Origin: Gemmatimonadaceae bacterium
Lineage (GTDB): Bacteria > Gemmatimonadota > Gemmatimonadetes > Gemmatimonadales > Gemmatimonadaceae
Direction: 5' to 3'
Assembly: GCA_017881545.1 (NCBI GenBank)
Contig: JADGQU010000068.1
Span: 1-9,074 of the forward strand
DNA: 9,074 nt
Shown here: positions 6,640-9,074 of the stretch, in pieces
Position numbering within the stretch: position 1 is the first letter of the stretch
Layout of the letters: each line of letters begins with the position of its first letter
Position numbers and translations under genes: made by a program
Notes under the pieces: model-generated
Seen by the model: only the letters and a program-made list of their open reading frames with translations
Database searches by the model: none
Told to the model about the DNA's origin: nothing

Positions 6640-6738
6640 GTTCAGGGACGCATGGTCCACCCGCGTTTTTGTTGAATTGAGACCACCGTCTCCAGCTGTT
6701 TGCTGGGGCCGCTTCTATAGAGAGAGTTTCCAGGGATC

Positions 6739-8838
<2,100 letters not shown>

Positions 8839-8841
8839 GAA

Positions 8842-9074
<233 letters not shown>

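Larger units (their letters stand above)
6353..6738. other. 386-nt divergent intergenic region before fusA
   Basis: No protein with recognisable features and no RNA gene is visible here. The left 55 nt hold the promoter and palindrome of the DUF4173 gene. The rest holds a candidate fusA promoter, two copies of a 12-nt repeat and several short hairpins. The hairpins are GCCCGC/GCGGGC at 6533-6548, an adjacent imperfect one at 6550-6567 with an AAA loop and one bulged T, GTCCC/GGGAC at 6635-6649, and CTCCAGC/GCTGGGG at 6690-6708 with one G-T pair. None is followed by a U-tract, so none looks like a terminator. Upstream of the fusA ATG, AGGGA lies only 2 nt away and GAGAGAG 12 nt away. Neither is a well-placed Shine-Dalgarno. 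Confidence 0.5.

Noticed and set aside
6716..6721. TATAGA as a -10 box immediately before fusA
   Set aside because: No -35-like hexamer lies 16-18 nt upstream (the bases there read CAGCTG), and the leader would be only about 11 nt.

Overview
The window reads as ordinary chromosome from a GC-rich, Gram-negative-type bacterium. The gene families and codon use would fit a soil lineage such as Gemmatimonadota or Acidobacteriota. That placement is an impression, not a computed result. I see no tRNA, rRNA, CRISPR array, insertion sequence, integrase, toxin-antitoxin pair or phage gene.

Left part (1-2253): the window opens with the last 60 residues of a carbon-nitrogen hydrolase of the nitrilase superfamily (beta-ureidopropionase / N-carbamoylputrescine amidase type). 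It converges, across a stem-loop, on a minus-strand GT4 glycosyltransferase. About 210 nt separates the glycosyltransferase from a divergent PAP2-family lipid phosphatase with an intact catalytic triad of motifs. The two may both act on lipid-linked substrates, but nothing in the window proves it.

Middle part (2370-4867): a single-subunit Rieske non-heme iron oxygenase is followed by an APC-family amino-acid/amine permease. The two overlap by 4 nt (GTGA), so they are almost certainly co-translated. This uptake-plus-oxidation pair is the most interesting gene arrangement here, and its substrate is unknown. The permease's stop codon directly abuts the stop codon of the opposing gene.

Right part (4868-9074): a polytopic DUF4173 membrane protein lies on the minus strand, with a promoter whose -10 element sits inside a near-palindrome. 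It is divergent from fusA (EF-G), which is followed after 3 nt by the start of tuf (EF-Tu, cut by the window end). The fusA-tuf pair is not preceded by rpsL and rpsG as in the classical str operon. Instead it has its own 386-nt upstream region with a candidate promoter, short hairpins and a 12-nt exact direct repeat.

No clearly new multi-gene system is visible. The points worth follow-up are the oxygenase-permease pair, the operator-like palindrome, the rearranged fusA upstream region, and the zero-gap convergent gene ends.
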